A DNA stretch of 64,000 bases, from the NCBI GenBank assembly GCA_964400515.1, contig CAYNTJ010000002.1:1-64000 (forward strand), in the 5' to 3' direction. Shown here one piece after another: positions 52,040 through 61,529 of the stretch. The DNA is from JAAYHV01 sp964400515 (GTDB lineage Bacteria > Bacillota > Clostridia > Peptostreptococcales > Anaerovoracaceae). The notes beneath the pieces are model-generated. The model saw only the letters and a list, made by a program, of their open reading frames with translations, was not told the origin of the DNA and ran no database searches. The position numbers and the translations under genes are program-made. How positions within the stretch are numbered: the stretch's first letter is position 1; each line of letters begins with the position of its first letter.

Positions 52040-53536
52040 GTGAATATAATTAAGTCAAAGCTATTAGAAGTTATAATTGCTGTCTTACCAATTACGATTC
52101 TTGTAATATTACTGGATTTATTTGTATTAAATCTGGAACTTTTATTGATTTATAGGTTCTTCATTGGAACACTTCTTATAGTAATCGGGCTGACTGCTTT
52201 TCTAATCGGCGTTGACATAGGCATAAGTCCTGTGGGTAATTTAATCGGTTCTAATATGATTAAACTGAATAAGATTTGGGTTTTAGCTATAATAGGTCTG
52301 TTTTTAGGGTTCATAATATCCATTGTAGAACCGGATTTACATATTTTAGCAGGGCAGGTGGAGCTTGTATCGTCGGGTCAAATAGATAAGGCCCTTTTAA
52401 TTATTGTAGTTTCCGTTGGTATTGCAACTATGGTATCCCTAGGATTGATAAGAATAGTGTATAACATTTCTCTTCAAAAAATACTCCTTATACTATATTC
52501 AATTATCCTAATATTATCATTTTTCATATCAAAAGAATTCCTTGCCATATCTTTTGATTCTTCCGGTGCAACAACAGGAGCTATGACCGTACCGTTTATT
52601 TTGGCTTTGGCCATAGGCATATCTGCGTTAAAGAAGGACAGTAAAGCATCAGAAAAAGACAGCTTCGGATTAATTGCCATAGTCTCAGCAGGGGCAATAA
52701 TATCTGTTATGCTTATGAGTTTAATTACAGATGCTAAGGATATTTCAGGAGAATTATCCATAAACGAAAATAAATACAAAGGGGTTTTAGAACCCTTTAT
52801 AGATAAAACACCATTGATTGCCGCTGAAATATTTATAGCAATAGTATCAATATTGGTTTTATTTATTGTTTTACAAAAATTTACCTTTAAATTAAATAAA
52901 AATACATTTAGAAAAATAATTACCGGCCTTATATTTACATATATAGGATTGGTATTATTCTTGGTGGGAGTTAATGCAGGCTTTATGGAAATTGGTAGCC
53001 TGGTGGGATATAAAATTGCCGGTTTGGAAAACAAATCAATATTGGTAATCTTGGGATTTTTACTCGGGCTTGTAACAATATTGGCGGAACCTGCTGTTCA
53101 TGTGCTTACCCAGGAAATCGAAGATGTAACCAGTGGATATATAAATAAAAAACTTATAATGGCATCCCTTTCAATAGGGGTTGGATTTGCAATAGGATTA
53201 TCAATGCTTAGAATAATAATCCCGGGATTGGATCTTTGGCATTTGCTATTGCCCGGATATTTAATCGCTATGATTATGACATTTTTTGCACCTAAGGTAT
53301 TTGTAGGTATTGCCTTTGATTCGGGAGGGGTAGCTTCAGGGCCTATGACTGCCACCTTCATTTTAGCCTTTACCCAAGGGGCTGCGGAAGCAACAGAAGG
53401 GGCAGATGTGTTGGTGGATGGCTTTGGAATGATTGCCATGGTGGCATTAACGCCTATAATTGCCTTGCAAGTACTGGGCTTAGTATATAAGAAAAAATCA
53501 GTGAAAAGGGGAGTTGATATTAATGAAAAACAGTGA
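52040..53536 (+). CDS. DUF1538 membrane protein (putative PII-controlled transporter)
   Basis: 498 residues in two homologous halves, each with about six membrane segments. Each half carries LIGVDIGISPVGNLIGS or LVGVNAGFMEIGSLVGYK, an EP(D/A)(L/V)H(I/V)L motif, and FDSSGATTGAMTVPFILA or FDSGGVASGPMTATFILAF. The duplicated fold suggests a channel or carrier, but no substrate is established. The start is GTG with AAAGGGG upstream. The next gene, overlapping by 14 bases, encodes a PII-like protein, the usual partner. Confidence 0.88.
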   Translation: MNIIKSKLLEVIIAVLPITILVILLDLFVLNLELLLIYRFFIGTLLIVIGLTAFLIGVDIGISPVGNLIGSNMIKLNKIWVLAIIGLFLGFIISIVEPDLHILAGQVELVSSGQIDKALLIIVVSVGIATMVSLGLIRIVYNISLQKILLILYSIILILSFFISKEFLAISFDSSGATTGAMTVPFILALAIGISALKKDSKASEKDSFGLIAIVSAGAIISVMLMSLITDAKDISGELSINENKYKGVLEPFIDKTPLIAAEIFIAIVSILVLFIVLQKFTFKLNKNTFRKIITGLIFTYIGLVLFLVGVNAGFMEIGSLVGYKIAGLENKSILVILGFLLGLVTILAEPAVHVLTQEIEDVTSGYINKKLIMASLSIGVGFAIGLSMLRIIIPGLDLWHLLLPGYLIAMIMTFFAPKVFVGIAFDSGGVASGPMTATFILAFTQGAAEATEGADVLVDGFGMIAMVALTPIIALQVLGLVYKKKSVKRGVDINEKQ

Positions 53537-54191
53537 TATGAATATAGGTTTTGAACTGATATGCAGTATAGTGGATTGCGGCAGTGGTAGCAGAGTATTA
53601 AGGGTACTAAAAAGACAAGGAGTAACCGGCGGCACCATATTAGTTGGGAAGGGCACGGTAAATAATAAGATATTGAATCTATTATCAATTGCGGATTCCA
53701 AAAAAGAAATAGTGCTTGCGGTAACCCATGAGAAGAATATTGAAGAAGCGCTTACAAACGTGGCAGAAGAATTTGAAATGAATAAAAAAAATCACGGAAT
53801 AGTATTTTCCACATCCATTTGCATAGTGGGAGGTTCGAGCAGCTGTAAATGCTCAGGAGAATTTTATAATAAAGGAGCTGATGAAAAAATGTATCAAATG
53901 ATTACGGTTATAGTAGATAAGGGCAGAGGAGAAGACGTAATTACTTCGAGCAACAGCGTAGGTTCCAGCGGCGGTACCATTTTAAACGGCAGAGGATCAG
54001 GAATTCATGAAACCAGTAAGGTCTTTTCAATGGAAATTGAGCCTGAAAAGGAAGTGGTTATTCTTTTATGTAAAACCGAGAAAACGGAAAAAGTCGTAAA
54101 AAAAATTACTGAAGACTTACAAATTGATGAACCGGGGAACGGAATTATATATGTTCAAAATGTAAATAAAACCTATGGAATAATGGAATAG
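53523..54191 (+). CDS. Tandem PII-like regulatory protein
   Basis: 222 residues formed by two PII/GlnB-like domains. The first (about 5-95) has VTGGTILVGKGT, and the second (about 125-215) has GSSGGTILNGRGSG; both correspond to the nucleotide-binding loop region of PII proteins. Between them is a short Cys-rich linker (SSCKCSGE). It probably senses adenine nucleotides or a metabolite and gates the DUF1538 protein encoded upstream. The ATG at 53523 follows GGGGAG. Confidence 0.86.
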   Translation: MKNSDMNIGFELICSIVDCGSGSRVLRVLKRQGVTGGTILVGKGTVNNKILNLLSIADSKKEIVLAVTHEKNIEEALTNVAEEFEMNKKNHGIVFSTSICIVGGSSSCKCSGEFYNKGADEKMYQMITVIVDKGRGEDVITSSNSVGSSGGTILNGRGSGIHETSKVFSMEIEPEKEVVILLCKTEKTEKVVKKITEDLQIDEPGNGIIYVQNVNKTYGIME

Positions 54192-54218
54192 AAATTATTT
54201 GACCGGAAAGGAATATAA

Positions 54219-55121
54219 ATGACGGAAAGCAGAAAAGGGTATACGCTGGTTTTTTTGGCGGGAGCATTATGGGGATTCATAGGCTTTTTTGTTACATATT
54301 TAAATAAAATGGGAGTAGATCCCTTTAATATAGCATTTTTAAGGGATTTTTACGGAGCAATTTTCTTTATTTTTGTGGTTATAAGATTAAACGGAATAGG
54401 GGGATTGAAACCAAATAAAAAAGAACTATTATTGGCCGTTGCCATAGGATTGATTTGTCAGACCTTATTTAATATAAGCTATACCATTGCCATTAATAAT
54501 GTAGGTGTGGCAACAGGAGCCATTTTATTATACACATCCCCTATGTTTGTGACACTGCTATCATGGGTGGTTTTTAAGGAAAAATTAAACAGAATAAAAG
54601 CCATAGCCCTTTTAATAAACATATCAGGCTGTGTATTAACTGTTACAAACGGAAATTTTAGTGTTCTGGAATTTTCTGTATATGGAGTTATTATGGGCAC
54701 TCTGGCAGGTTTTCTATATGCCCTTTTAACAATATTTGGGAAAATAGCCGGTAATTTGAATTGCAATGTGGAAACCATATCCCTTTATAGCTTTATCACA
54801 GCTACCATTGCTTTATTCATAATAGCCCAGCCTTTAAACCATTTGGAAATATTATTTAAATGGGAAGTTATTGTTTTATCTATAGGATATGGCCTAATAC
54901 CCACAGCCCTTTCATATTATTTATATATGCTAGGCCTAACAAAGCCTGTGGAAGCAAGCAAGGTACCGGTGGTTGCATCAGTAGAGACGGTGGTGGCAGC
55001 AATGATTGGCATTGCTTTATTTAACGAGTTATTTGGTATATATAAATTAATAGGCATTTTATTAGTGATGATTTCTGTGGCACTGATGAGCTGGCAAAGG
55101 AGGATAAATGTTAAAGGATAG
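54219..55121 (+). CDS. EamA/DMT-family transporter
   Basis: 300 residues with ten membrane segments in two EamA repeats. Recognisable are GALWGFIGFFVTYLNK near the start and GLIPTALSYYLYMLGL plus VPVVASVETVVAAMIG in the second half. The substrate is unknown. It is not closely similar to the other EamA protein at 23.7 kb. AAAGGAA precedes the ATG. It overlaps the M32 peptidase gene by 14 bases. Confidence 0.88.
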   Translation: MTESRKGYTLVFLAGALWGFIGFFVTYLNKMGVDPFNIAFLRDFYGAIFFIFVVIRLNGIGGLKPNKKELLLAVAIGLICQTLFNISYTIAINNVGVATGAILLYTSPMFVTLLSWVVFKEKLNRIKAIALLINISGCVLTVTNGNFSVLEFSVYGVIMGTLAGFLYALLTIFGKIAGNLNCNVETISLYSFITATIALFIIAQPLNHLEILFKWEVIVLSIGYGLIPTALSYYLYMLGLTKPVEASKVPVVASVETVVAAMIGIALFNELFGIYKLIGILLVMISVALMSWQRRINVKG

Positions 55122-56604
55122 TATCAATAAATTAAATGAATTGGATTTAAAATTATCATCTGTTTTTTTTACCCAATCCCTTATGGAATGGGATTCAGAA
55201 ACCATAGCATCAAAGGAAGGTGTTGAACAGCGCTCTTTGGTGGCGGGGGAAATATCTAAAATATATTTTAATGAATTCATAAATGAAAATGTTGATGAAT
55301 TATTAAAAGAATTAAATGAAAATATGGACAGCTTGGATGAAATATCTAAAGCTAAGCTGGAGCTTTATACCAAAAAATTTAATAACATATCCAAGATACC
55401 TGTTAAGGAATATGGCGATTATCAGGCCTTGATAACCAAATCATACAGCGCCTGGGAAAATGCAAGGGAAAATAACGATTACAAATTATTTGCGCCTTAT
55501 CTCAAAGAAATAATTGAATATCAAAAGAGATTTGTAAAACTGAGGGACTCTAAACTAAAAACCTATGATTCTCTTCTTGATGAATTCGAACCCGGCATAG
55601 ATATGGAAAGACTGGATGTTTTCTTCAAAGAGCTTAGGGAAGAAATAGTACCTTTAACCGACTATATATGCGAAAACCAAAAGGGTAACTGGGATTTTTT
55701 AAGTAGCAAATATGATATATATAAGCAGGAGAAATTTTCAAGATCATTACTGCCAAAGCTGGGCTTTGATATCAATAAGGGTCTGCTTGCCGTAAGCGTA
55801 CATCCCTTTACACTGAACTTAAGCAGAGATGATGTGAGAATAACCACAAGATTTGTTGAGGATGAAATTACAAATTCGGTTTTTGGTACAATTCATGAAA
55901 CGGGTCATGCTATTTACGAGCAAAACATTTCAAAGGAATTTGGTGTGAGTGCCTTAACAACGGGAGTGTCCATGGGTATACACGAATCTCAATCCAGGTT
56001 ATTTGAGAATAACTTTGGAAGGAATATAAATTTTTGGAAGGGAAATTATTCGGCTTTAAGAAAAATGTTTGATGTTCAGCTTAAAGATGTTTCCTTAGAA
56101 GACTGGTATAAGGGCATTAACAGGGTTAACAGGAGCCTAATAAGAACTGAAGCCGATGAAGTAACATATCCACTTCACATAATGGTAAGGTATGAAATAG
56201 AAAAAAAGATATTTAATGAAGATATAGATATAATGGAATTGCCCGGAATTTGGAATGATTTGTATAAGGAATATTTGGGAGTAACACCTAAAAGCGATAA
56301 TGAAGGTATATTACAAGATGTACATTGGGCAGGTGGGGCTTTCGGTTACTTCCCATCCTATGCATTGGGATCTGCCTATGCGGCTCAATTTGAAATGGCT
56401 TTAAGAAAAACAGTGGATGTGGATAGGGATCTTAAGGATATGGATATGAGAAATATCAACGGTTGGTTGAAAGATAACATCCATAAATTTGGTTCTTCAA
56501 AAAAGCCTGACAGGATATTAATTGATTCCACGGGAGAAGAATTTAACCCCAAATATTACACGAATTATCTTAAGAATAAATACAAGAATCCCCTTATCAT
56601 ATAG
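55108..56604 (+). CDS. M32-family carboxypeptidase (Taq-type)
   Basis: 498 residues, the usual M32 length. It is a zinc-dependent cytosolic metallocarboxypeptidase. The active site is TIHETGHAIYEQ (HExxH near 265), followed by the M32-specific ESQSRLFEN near 292 and TEADEVTYPLHIMVR near 350. AAGGAGG precedes the ATG. Its end is covered by a bidirectional terminator shared with the lipoprotein gene. Confidence 0.95.
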   Translation: MLKDSINKLNELDLKLSSVFFTQSLMEWDSETIASKEGVEQRSLVAGEISKIYFNEFINENVDELLKELNENMDSLDEISKAKLELYTKKFNNISKIPVKEYGDYQALITKSYSAWENARENNDYKLFAPYLKEIIEYQKRFVKLRDSKLKTYDSLLDEFEPGIDMERLDVFFKELREEIVPLTDYICENQKGNWDFLSSKYDIYKQEKFSRSLLPKLGFDINKGLLAVSVHPFTLNLSRDDVRITTRFVEDEITNSVFGTIHETGHAIYEQNISKEFGVSALTTGVSMGIHESQSRLFENNFGRNINFWKGNYSALRKMFDVQLKDVSLEDWYKGINRVNRSLIRTEADEVTYPLHIMVRYEIEKKIFNEDIDIMELPGIWNDLYKEYLGVTPKSDNEGILQDVHWAGGAFGYFPSYALGSAYAAQFEMALRKTVDVDRDLKDMDMRNINGWLKDNIHKFGSSKKPDRILIDSTGEEFNPKYYTNYLKNKYKNPLII

Positions 56605-56613
56605 GGGATTCTT
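56584..56613. terminator. Bidirectional terminator overlapping two gene ends
   Basis: AAGAATCCCC / GGGGATTCTT, a perfect 10-bp stem. It contains the M32 peptidase stop codon and, on the other strand, the last codons of the lipoprotein gene. Confidence 0.8.
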
Positions 56614-57991
56614 CTTTAACATTACTTTTTAATATATAATAGTTTATTGTTTTGGCCATATCATGAGCATCCTCATAGTTTACAAAGAGGTGGAGTATAT
56701 CCAGGTTGCTGTTTTTATTGGCCAAGTATGAGTTGGCTGTAAACCTTACGGTATCATAAGCTTTCAACTCTTTATTATGAACATAATTGTTGATGTTATT
56801 TAGACCGGAATATAGGGGAGATTCCATGTTTCCCATGTATCCATCATAGGTGTCATCGATGCTTAATTTTGCATCTACAAAAGTGCTTACGGTACTTATT
56901 TCTTCATATAAGTTACTAAAAGCTTCTTTGCTTCTGGTATTTGAAAGAACATTTAATGTGAATTTATCATCATCCTTTACAAAACCTGTTATAGATGAAA
57001 TGGCATATACAGTATCATCTATGTCCTTTGAAGTACCGTTTGTTATGGTATAAATCAAGCTTACTATGTTTTCCGTTGATTCATCATCATAGGCTTCTTC
57101 TGGTATTTTTGTTTCCTTATAGCTGTATTTTATATTTTCGTATAGCTCCAGATAATCCTCATTAAATGATTCTATTCTTGATTCCATATATCCTTCGAAT
57201 TTACTCTTGCTATAATCATTTATAAGCAATGTTATCTCACAGCCAATGGGATATACACCGCCATCAGTCTCATAATTAATATCAACAAGCTTGTATGCCA
57301 CTGATTTCATTTTCAAATATGCCATCAATTCTCCCAATATTTTAATAGGGTTTGGATGGCTGTTTACTTTTTCGTCAAAGGACCCGGCCTTTATTCCGGT
57401 TATGCTTATTTTAAAGGCTGTATTGTATAAATCATCGCATTTAGATACGGGGATTTCTAAGCTCATTTTTGTTTGATTTCCCGTATTGAGAGATGCGTGG
57501 GTTTTGTAACTGGAATCTAAAACTATAACTTGGCTATCCTTAGGAAAATACTGTGTGGAAATATTTAAGGCGCCTTTTTGATTATCATTTTCATTGTTTA
57601 AAAAAATGATTCTAAGCTTCCCGTGCTCTTTTGCATTTTCGATTAAAAATTTACATATTGAAATATTATTGATATCGTTATAAAAGTCCGATGGATTATA
57701 GCTACAGCAAATAATTATATCCTTCACATCTTCATAGGCCTTTGTGCCGGGCAAAGTGAATATAATATTATTATAACTATCTATGGAATGGTCTAGCTCA
57801 AGGCTGTCAGCCCATTTAGCCATATAATCCGTAAATCTTTTGGTAGTGCATCCATATGCAAAGGTTTCTTCAAGCTCAGTTACTTGACCGGAAATATCAG
57901 TTTCCGGAATATCTTCATCTCTGTTTTCACAACCGGACAATAATATTAAGGATATGATTGTAGTAATTAGTATAAATAATTTAAACTTCAT
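56597..57991 (-). CDS. Lipoprotein resembling a catalytically inactive PepD/M20 peptidase
   Basis: 464 residues. The signal peptide KLFILITTIISLILLSGC ends in a lipobox Cys, so it is membrane-anchored outside the cell. The rest follows the order of PepD-type dipeptidases: an N-terminal segment like NxxxxDxxxNxxxxxPG (SYNNIIFTLPG), a strand where HxDM is expected but CCSYNP is found, a helix with NDINNISICKFLIEN in place of the metal-binding DDG, and a dimerisation-domain-like SITGIKAGSFDEKVNSHPNP. The zinc ligands are lost. The ATG at 57991 has GAGG upstream; 12 extra in-frame codons are rejected because they would bury the signal peptide. Confidence 0.6.
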   Translation of the reverse strand: MKFKLFILITTIISLILLSGCENRDEDIPETDISGQVTELEETFAYGCTTKRFTDYMAKWADSLELDHSIDSYNNIIFTLPGTKAYEDVKDIIICCSYNPSDFYNDINNISICKFLIENAKEHGKLRIIFLNNENDNQKGALNISTQYFPKDSQVIVLDSSYKTHASLNTGNQTKMSLEIPVSKCDDLYNTAFKISITGIKAGSFDEKVNSHPNPIKILGELMAYLKMKSVAYKLVDINYETDGGVYPIGCEITLLINDYSKSKFEGYMESRIESFNEDYLELYENIKYSYKETKIPEEAYDDESTENIVSLIYTITNGTSKDIDDTVYAISSITGFVKDDDKFTLNVLSNTRSKEAFSNLYEEISTVSTFVDAKLSIDDTYDGYMGNMESPLYSGLNNINNYVHNKELKAYDTVRFTANSYLANKNSNLDILHLFVNYEDAHDMAKTINYYILKSNVKEESPI

Positions 57992-58119
57992 AATAACCTC
58001 ATAATTTAAGTGTTTATTTGTCATCACATTTAATATATAATATATGTATGACTTATCTATTTTAACATAAATTTTAGAAATTCAAAAGAGATTAAATGAA
58101 AGTTATGTGTGGAGGCAAT

Positions 58120-58659
58120 ATGGAGACTAAGAGACTTATACTAAGAAAAACCGAATTAACGGATTGCAAATTATTCTATAACTGGCAAAAGGATTCTGAT
58201 GTTGTTGAATATTTGGCTTTTGACAAGGATCTTGAATACGAAGATGTGGTTAGAGATTTTGTTATTGAATCCAATGATTCCGCAAGGCAGTTGTTCACAA
58301 TACTTTTAAAGGACAGGGATATGCCCATCGGAAGAGTTATAATATCAAGAATCAATCATAAAGAAAATTCAATGGATATAACAAAAATATATATAGGTGA
58401 ACTTAAGCATCAAAATAAAGGTTATGGTCGGGAAGCAATAATAGCCATATTGGAATGTGCATTCTTAGATTTAAATATGGAAAGGGTTACATTGGACTTT
58501 TTTGTAGAAAACAAAAGGGCAGAAGCCCTGTATAAAAAGATTGGCTTCCAATATGAAGGGCTCATGAGGAATGCCTGTAAAAAAGACGGTAAATACTACG
58601 ATTTAAAGCTTATGTCAATGCTGAGAAACGAATATTTTGCATTATACAAAAAAAATTAA
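58120..58659 (+). CDS. GNAT-family (RimJ/RimL-like) N-acetyltransferase
   Basis: 179 residues. It starts METKRLILRKTELTDC, the usual RimJ/RimL opening. The acetyl-CoA pocket is in LKHQNKGYGREAI near 107-119, and NKRAEALYKKIGFQYEGLMR follows. The substrate may be a protein N-terminus, an amino acid or an antibiotic; it cannot be told from sequence. GGAGG is only four bases before this ATG, so an ATG at 58096 remains possible. Confidence 0.9.
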   Translation: METKRLILRKTELTDCKLFYNWQKDSDVVEYLAFDKDLEYEDVVRDFVIESNDSARQLFTILLKDRDMPIGRVIISRINHKENSMDITKIYIGELKHQNKGYGREAIIAILECAFLDLNMERVTLDFFVENKRAEALYKKIGFQYEGLMRNACKKDGKYYDLKLMSMLRNEYFALYKKN

Positions 58660-58667
58660 AAAAACAC

Positions 58668-58697
58668 TTGATAATCAATGATGGTATATGATATAAT
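58668..58697 (+). promoter_or_regulatory. rpmB promoter
   Basis: TTGATA (58668-58673), 18 bases, TATAAT (58692-58697). The leader to the rpmB ATG is about 50 bases. Confidence 0.7.
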
Positions 58698-58753
58698 ATC
58701 GCTTGCGTTGAAAAATAGTAATTAACAGATTTATATATAAGGAGGTGCGGAAG

Positions 58754-58948
58754 ATGTCAAGAAAATGCGAGATTTGCGGAAAAGGTCAAGTTTCAGGCAA
58801 TACGGTTTCTCACTCAAATAGACATACTAAAAGAAAATGGAATGCCAATATTCAGAATGTAAGAGTTGTAGACGAAAATGGTAGCGTAAGAAAAGCTAGC
58901 GTTTGCACAAGATGTCTGAGATCAGGCAAAGTTAACCGTGCCGTTTAG
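58754..58948 (+). CDS. rpmB: 50S ribosomal protein L28
   Basis: 64 residues. It is the zinc-binding (C+) form, with CEICGKG near the start and CTRCLRSGK near the end. SHSNRHTKRKWNANIQ is the L28 core. AAGGAGG eight bases upstream fixes the ATG at 58754. It has its own promoter and terminator. Confidence 0.98.
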   Translation: MSRKCEICGKGQVSGNTVSHSNRHTKRKWNANIQNVRVVDENGSVRKASVCTRCLRSGKVNRAV

Positions 58949-58966
58949 AAAATGATTTAACAAAGT

Positions 58967-58996
58967 AGCCTTAAACATTAGTTTAAGGCTTTTTTA
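58967..58996 (+). terminator. rpmB terminator
   Basis: AGCCTTAAAC / GTTTAAGGCT with an ATTA loop and a T-run, 18 bases after the stop. Confidence 0.92.
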
Positions 58997-59031
58997 TTAC
59001 ATATATTATAACAATTAATTTATAAATATGG

Positions 59032-59037
59032 TATAAT
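59032..59037 (+). promoter_or_regulatory. Extended -10 promoter for the asp23-like gene
   Basis: TGG-TATAAT ends 23 bases before the start codon. No good -35 is seen. Confidence 0.45.
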
Positions 59038-59060
59038 GTCAAAAAGAAAAGGAGTTTGAT

Positions 59061-59462
59061 ATGGCAGTAATAGCGAATACCGAAATAGGTAATATAAATA
59101 TTAATAATTATGCGATAGAAAAAATTGTAATCGGTAATATATTAAAGAAAAAAAATATAATAACTCCTACGAACAAAAGGGGTAAAGTAATAGCTGTTAA
59201 AGGTATAAGAATCAAACCATCGGATTATGTAAGTGCTGTTGAAATCATAGAATATGAGGATAAGCTTTTTATAAAAATGTATTTTGTAATTGAGTTTGGT
59301 GCCAGCATAAATAAAGAAACCAATAAAATATTTGATATGATTGAAAAGGATTTTGAGGCCATAGGTATTCAAAAGCCCACACAGATTACGGCTAAAATAA
59401 CCGGAGTTAAATCAAAACAAATAGCTAAAAGGGAATTAGAGGTAGTAAGAAGAAATGAGTAG
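59061..59462 (+). CDS. Divergent Asp23/Gls24-family protein
   Basis: 133 residues. It occupies the yloU (asp23) position between rpmB and recG and has the family outline: IGNININNYAIEKIV in place of the usual G.I.I...V...IA, a central YVSAVEIIEYEDKLFIKMYFVIEFG strand pair, and a C-terminal helix plus strand. Sequence similarity to typical Asp23 is weak, so position contributes much of the evidence. The usual next gene, the DAK-kinase-like yloV, is missing; recG overlaps by eight bases instead. Confidence 0.65.
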   Translation: MAVIANTEIGNININNYAIEKIVIGNILKKKNIITPTNKRGKVIAVKGIRIKPSDYVSAVEIIEYEDKLFIKMYFVIEFGASINKETNKIFDMIEKDFEAIGIQKPTQITAKITGVKSKQIAKRELEVVRRNE

Positions 59463-61521
59463 CAGTTTAAGTCTTGGAGATAATTTAAACCGCTTAAAGG
59501 GGATAGGACCCAAAAAAACCAAAGCCTTAAATGATTTAGGGCTTTTTAACGTTTCGGATTTACTTAGCTATTACCCGTATAAATACCAAGACAGAAGGAA
59601 AATAACAAAAATCAAAGATTTAAAAATGGACGAAACTTTTCAAATAGAAGGTAAAGTACTTAGCTTAAAACTTGATTCCAAAGGATATAGCAAAAAATCC
59701 GGCAGATTAAGACTTTTATGCGAAGATGATACCGGTAAAATATCAATTGTATTTTTTAACGGAGGTTATTTGATAAATACCTTCAAAAAAAATGAACATT
59801 ATATATTTTATGGCAAGGCAAATAAATATTTCGGGAAAAATACCGCATATAAATATCAATTGACCAATCCTGATTATGTAAAAAAAGGCAGCGATAATGA
59901 TATAAGGGGAATTATACCCATATATAAAACCACTAAAGGCATAGGGCAAAGGGATATGCATAAATGGATTGTTCAAGCCTTGGAATTGGTGGGAAGGATA
60001 AAGGAATGGGTACCGGAAGATATACTTAATAGGAATAATATGTGTGATATTAAATATGCACTAAGCAATATCCACTACCCCAAGGATGAAAAAGCTATCA
60101 ATATCTCAAAATACCGGATTATATACGGAGATTTTTTGATATACAAGCTATCACAAAAATATAATTCCGGCATTAATAATAACTATAAATATAACAAGAT
60201 AGAGAAGAAAGAATTTGATAAGCTAAACAGAATCATTCCCTTTGAACTGACAAAGGGCCAGTTAAAAGCCATAGAAGATATAAATAGTGACTTGATAGAT
60301 GATAAGCCAATGAATAGGCTGCTGCAGGGGGATGTGGGCAGCGGAAAGACGATAGTCGCCCAGTATTCCATATTCACTGTTTTAGAAAACGGTTATCAAG
60401 GGGCATATATGGCACCTACGGAGATTTTGGCAAATCAGGTATATGCGAAAATGCTTGAACTTTTTAAAAGCTTTGACTATAACATTGCTATAATGACAGG
60501 CTCAACCAAAGCTAAGGATAAGGCTTTAATAAAGGAAAGATTAAAGAGTGGAGATATAAACCTCATAATAGGAACTCATTCTTTGATACAAGAAGACGTG
60601 GATTTTAAAAATCTTATGCTTACCGTAATAGATGAACAGCATAGATTCGGTGTTGATCAAAGGAGACTATTGACGCAAAAGGGTAACTGCCCCAACATAC
60701 TTGTGATGAGTGCAACTCCCATCCCAAGGACATTAGCTGCAACTGTTTACGGTGATATGGACTTTAGCGTAATTGACACAATTCCCATGGGAAGAAAGCA
60801 AATCATCACCAAGGTATATAATAGTGCCACAAGAGAGAAAGCCTATGTGGAGCTTAAAAATGAGCTTTTAAAAGGCCATCAGGGCTATGTGGTCGCGCCT
60901 CTTATTGAAGATTCGGAGGAGCTGGAGTTAATATCAATTAATGAAATATTTGATGAACTCAAAAAAAGATATAAGGGGTTTAGACTGGGTCTTTTACACG
61001 GAAGACTTAAAACCGACGAAAAGAACCGTTTGATGGCTGAATTTTCAAAGGGGGATATAGATTTACTTGTGTCCACCATAGTAATTGAAGTGGGCATAGA
61101 TGTGAATAATGCCACTGCTATATTAATAGAAAATGCAGAGAGATTCGGATTAGCCCAGCTTCATCAATTGAGGGGAAGAGTGGGTAGAAACAGTCTGCAA
61201 TCATATTGCCACTTGATTTCATACAGCGATTCTAAGATTTCAAAGACAAGAATGAAGGCCATGAAGGAATATTCCTGTGGGTTTGATATTAGTGAAGAGG
61301 ATTTTAAGCTGAGAGGACCCGGAGATATATACGGAACGACCCAGCATGGAAATAATCTTGATATGGATAATTTTGTAAGATATATCGAAATATTGGAAAA
61401 AGCAGGTAAAGACGCTGATGAATTGTTGACTAATGATAAAATGTTGTCAAAAACCGAGAATAAATTATTGAAAGACATTGTGGAAAGAAATGAAGTTTTC
61501 AGCTACAAGGATATAATATAG
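59455..61521 (+). CDS. recG: ATP-dependent DNA helicase RecG
   Basis: 688 residues. The N-terminal wedge domain with an OB-fold (about 1-150; LKGIGPKKTKALNDLG) binds forks. The helicase core has Walker A GDVGSGKTIVAQ near 279, DEQH in VIDEQHRFG near 392, and the C-terminal RGRVGR near 572 followed by the TRG motif region. It remodels stalled replication forks and branched DNA. It starts within the upstream gene's last codons. Confidence 0.97.
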   Translation: MSSSLSLGDNLNRLKGIGPKKTKALNDLGLFNVSDLLSYYPYKYQDRRKITKIKDLKMDETFQIEGKVLSLKLDSKGYSKKSGRLRLLCEDDTGKISIVFFNGGYLINTFKKNEHYIFYGKANKYFGKNTAYKYQLTNPDYVKKGSDNDIRGIIPIYKTTKGIGQRDMHKWIVQALELVGRIKEWVPEDILNRNNMCDIKYALSNIHYPKDEKAINISKYRIIYGDFLIYKLSQKYNSGINNNYKYNKIEKKEFDKLNRIIPFELTKGQLKAIEDINSDLIDDKPMNRLLQGDVGSGKTIVAQYSIFTVLENGYQGAYMAPTEILANQVYAKMLELFKSFDYNIAIMTGSTKAKDKALIKERLKSGDINLIIGTHSLIQEDVDFKNLMLTVIDEQHRFGVDQRRLLTQKGNCPNILVMSATPIPRTLAATVYGDMDFSVIDTIPMGRKQIITKVYNSATREKAYVELKNELLKGHQGYVVAPLIEDSEELELISINEIFDELKKRYKGFRLGLLHGRLKTDEKNRLMAEFSKGDIDLLVSTIVIEVGIDVNNATAILIENAERFGLAQLHQLRGRVGRNSLQSYCHLISYSDSKISKTRMKAMKEYSCGFDISEEDFKLRGPGDIYGTTQHGNNLDMDNFVRYIEILEKAGKDADELLTNDKMLSKTENKLLKDIVERNEVFSYKDII

Positions 61522-61529
61522 GAGGTCAT

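Noticed and set aside
52040..54191. DUF1538 and PII genes as a methylamine permease system
   Set aside because: They are separated from the methyltransferase genes by a terminator and have their own start; adjacency alone does not show the substrate, so this is kept only as a hypothesis.
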